NCBI RefSeq assembly: GCF_001457035.1
Contig: NZ_KQ758617.1
Coordinates: 1,736,001 to 1,800,000 of the forward strand
DNA: 64,000 nt
Origin: Fictibacillus enclensis
GTDB lineage: Bacteria; Bacillota; Bacilli; Bacillales; Fictibacillaceae
Direction: 5' to 3'
The translations under genes and the position numbers were made by a program. Positions within the stretch are counted from its first letter, which is position 1. Each line of letters begins with the position of its first letter. Below, piece after piece: positions 63,601 through 64,000 of this stretch. The notes beneath the pieces are model-generated. The model saw nothing but the letters and a program-made list of their open reading frames with translations. It was not told the DNA's origin and made no database searches.

Positions 63601-63876
63601 CGCGATCTGAAAGGCATGACAATCCGAGAAGCATTGCTTGAAGCCGGAAAAACACGACTTCGACCAATTTTGATGACGGCATTTGCCACAATTGCTGCCC
63701 TCTTTCCGCTGGCCCTGACCTCTTCATCGGGTACGTTGATTTCAAAAGGGCTCGCCGTGGTGGTAATCGGCGGTTTGACGACCTCCACCCTGCTCACATT
63801 ACTTATTGTTCCTGTACTATATGAACTCTTTTTCAGGAAGCAGGCGAAAAGAGAACAACGGGAATCCAAAGCCTGA
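60673..63876 (+). CDS. swrC: RND-family multidrug/surfactant exporter (SwrC/AcrB type)
   Basis: This 1067-residue inner-membrane proton-driven exporter has a helix at residues 10-30, a large outer porter loop, helices from about 370 to 540, a second outer loop and helices from about 895 to 1050. Family features include the DDSIVVIENIFR charged helix near residue 448 and GIVTTNAIVLVDR near 957. Its closest well-known relative is SwrC of B. subtilis (surfactin resistance, swarming). A Gly/Ser/Ala/Gln/Pro-rich stretch at about 245-305 is low complexity. GGAGAG precedes the ATG. Likely controlled by the divergent PadR protein. Confidence 0.9.
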   Translation: MNWLTKFSLKNPVAIFIFSFLLILGGLFSFSSLKVDLLPNVDFPQITVQTTYPGASPQDVNKQVTDELEEKLKSLNNVKSVKSTSLESVSIINLEFPFSVIMDDIEDQINTITKEADLPDTASVEVNRFSFGTIPIYNISLFPKEEENIQPFVEDELVPELKKIQGINNVSVGGVKEDFVSIKVDQKKAQQLGLSLSTIKDEINYKFLSFPAGNVTSGDISVPVRVEEQLKTIKELKSLDLTPSSQGTAQKSSGQGSGSRAPSAGGPPAGASQSGGGTGAPSGQSAQQVGAGGGAPSGAAAPQSVQLGDIATIKQSEDVNEITRYNQKRSLSMAVTKKQDANTVDVADNVMSVLNKDKYKDKMDYAIGFDQASGIKESVNSLIKEGLFGALFASLAVLLFLRNIRATIIAIVSIPLSILISAIFLNQLDITLNIMTLGGMAVAVGRVVDDSIVVIENIFRKIRKSSGEYGKNELVIDSTKEILRAIVSSTLTTVVVFLPLGFVGGITGEFFLPFALTVVFALLASLLVAITIVPILAKFAFKKVKPENNDGPLQRAYAKVIRSSLNHKFIVLFVSIVLLASSLFLSTKLGAVFLPNEEQKTITANIELPASTTVEKTNDVSLKVEKMLDQRDTVKEVTAGIGSRDFQSGLKRENVANYFINLKKHTNVDKEIKSLKKEIQTIVDEDSKDAVVSLQEAQSGGPPSNNEVNIDLYSNNLDDLQKGAASVEKYMKSRNDLKYVSNNFKDTQRQWIVKIDTKKAADAGVSGYTVLGIINDATKPVSVGNLELNGKESDVRLAYNKAPKSLDEVKDLKVYGTKGPVALSEVTDIKDVEAVTAIQKLDGKVYAQVSAQIPGNDVQGVTQDVIKSINHKVDLPKDVSTEGGGGSEETTQTFKELGLAIAVAIGLVYLTMLITFGRARIPFIILSSLIFVPVGAIGGLYLADEPLSVSAMIGILMLIGIVTTNAIVLVDRIGQNRDLKGMTIREALLEAGKTRLRPILMTAFATIAALFPLALTSSSGTLISKGLAVVVIGGLTTSTLLTLLIVPVLYELFFRKQAKREQRESKA

Positions 63877-63886
63877 TCTCCAAAAT

Positions 63887-63918
63887 AAAACGGCGGAACC
63901 TGTTGGTTCCGCCGTTTT
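63887..63918. terminator. bidirectional terminator after the exporter gene
   Basis: Perfect 14-bp stem AAAACGGCGGAACC / GGTTCCGCCGTTTT with loop TGTT, 10 bases past the stop. A/T-runs on both sides suggest a convergent gene to the right. Confidence 0.92.
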
Positions 63919-63933
63919 TCCTATATGAAGAAC

Positions 63934-63993
63934 GCGTTCAGCCGGTCAGGTAGGCGTTCAGCCGGTCAGGTAGGCGTCCAGCCGGTCAGCCGG
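63934..63993. repeat. 20-bp tandem repeat, about three copies
   Basis: The unit GCGTTCAGCCGGTCAGGTAG occurs at 63934-63953 and 63954-63973 exactly and continues in a third copy (63974-63989, one change) before diverging. It is markedly G+C richer than the rest of the window. Confidence 0.85.
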
Positions 63994-64000
63994 CAGCCCT
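63958..64000 (-). CDS. possible C-terminus of a minus-strand gene entering from the right
   Basis: One minus-strand frame reads GLPADRLDAYLTG then TGA at 63958. The bidirectional terminator just to the left supports a convergent gene here, but only 14 codons are visible, and the tandem repeat overlaps the stop, so this is tentative. Confidence 0.3.
   Translation of the reverse strand, partial: GLPADRLDAYLTG

Overview
This 64-kb window is chromosomal core of an endospore-forming Firmicute of the family Bacillaceae. It carries spoVA, spoIIA-sigF, spmAB, dacB, dacF, spoIIM, sleB-ypeB and mciZ, plus the aerobic ResABCDE system, bacillithiol reductase YpdA and MecA-type adaptors. Gene order closely follows the Bacillus subtilis ypf-ypd-ypb-res-spm-spoVA-spoIIA-deo-fur-yqk arc, but with local differences. 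The genus cannot be fixed by eye; it is not B. subtilis itself. No rRNA, tRNA, CRISPR array, insertion sequence or prophage is visible, and almost all genes lie on the minus strand.

Layout. 1-5.8 kb: S1-domain protein (cut by the left edge), plsC, cmk, ypfB, ypeB-sleB (cortex lysis), prsW. 5.8-13.5 kb: ansA, ypdA, gudB, ddl, a MecA paralogue, a MerR/B12-binding regulator with the full CarH photoreceptor signature, a CBS-pair protein and a small plus-strand orphan. 13.5-20.9 kb: ypbF, a short YpbE-position protein, a CAAX-type protease, recQ/recS, ypbB, then fer and serA on the plus strand, and a PHP histidinol phosphatase. 21-27 kb: resE-resD-resC-resB-resA. 27-34.9 kb: rluB, spmB-spmA-dacB, the type III polyketide pair bpsB-bpsA, a YpuI-position gene, scpB-scpA, ypuF (plus) and ppiB. 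35-44.6 kb: lysA behind a lysine riboswitch, the seven-gene spoVA operon with a sigma-G promoter, sigF-spoIIAB-spoIIAA with a sigma-H promoter, and dacF with a sigma-F-like promoter. 44.7-54.6 kb: a nucleoside catabolic cluster (deoB, two different trimeric purine nucleoside phosphorylases, pdp), xerD, yqzK, fur with a PerR-type box, spoIIM, endoQ, nudF, mciZ and yqkF. 54.8-64 kb: an acetoacetate module (two thiolases around scoAB) divergent from HMG-CoA lyase, then yqkB-padR divergent from a SwrC-type RND exporter.

Functional threads. One is the sporulation/germination cascade: sigma H to spoIIA, sigma F to dacF, sigma G to spoVA, with spoIIM, spmAB, dacB and mciZ in the mother cell and sleB/ypeB at germination. 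Another is redox and metal control (res, ypdA, fur). A third is carbon and nitrogen recycling (gudB, ansA, deoB-punA-pdp, scoAB-thiolase-HMG-CoA lyase).

Most notable observations: the CarH-like B12 photoreceptor regulator; the second punA copy, whose two base-recognition residues are changed in the direction of 6-aminopurine use; a PadR-type operator just downstream of the exporter promoter; a 45-codon mciZ; and a recurring design in which stop codons of minus-strand genes (ypdA, sigF, fur, xerD and the YpuI-position gene) sit inside the loop of the gene's own terminator hairpin.
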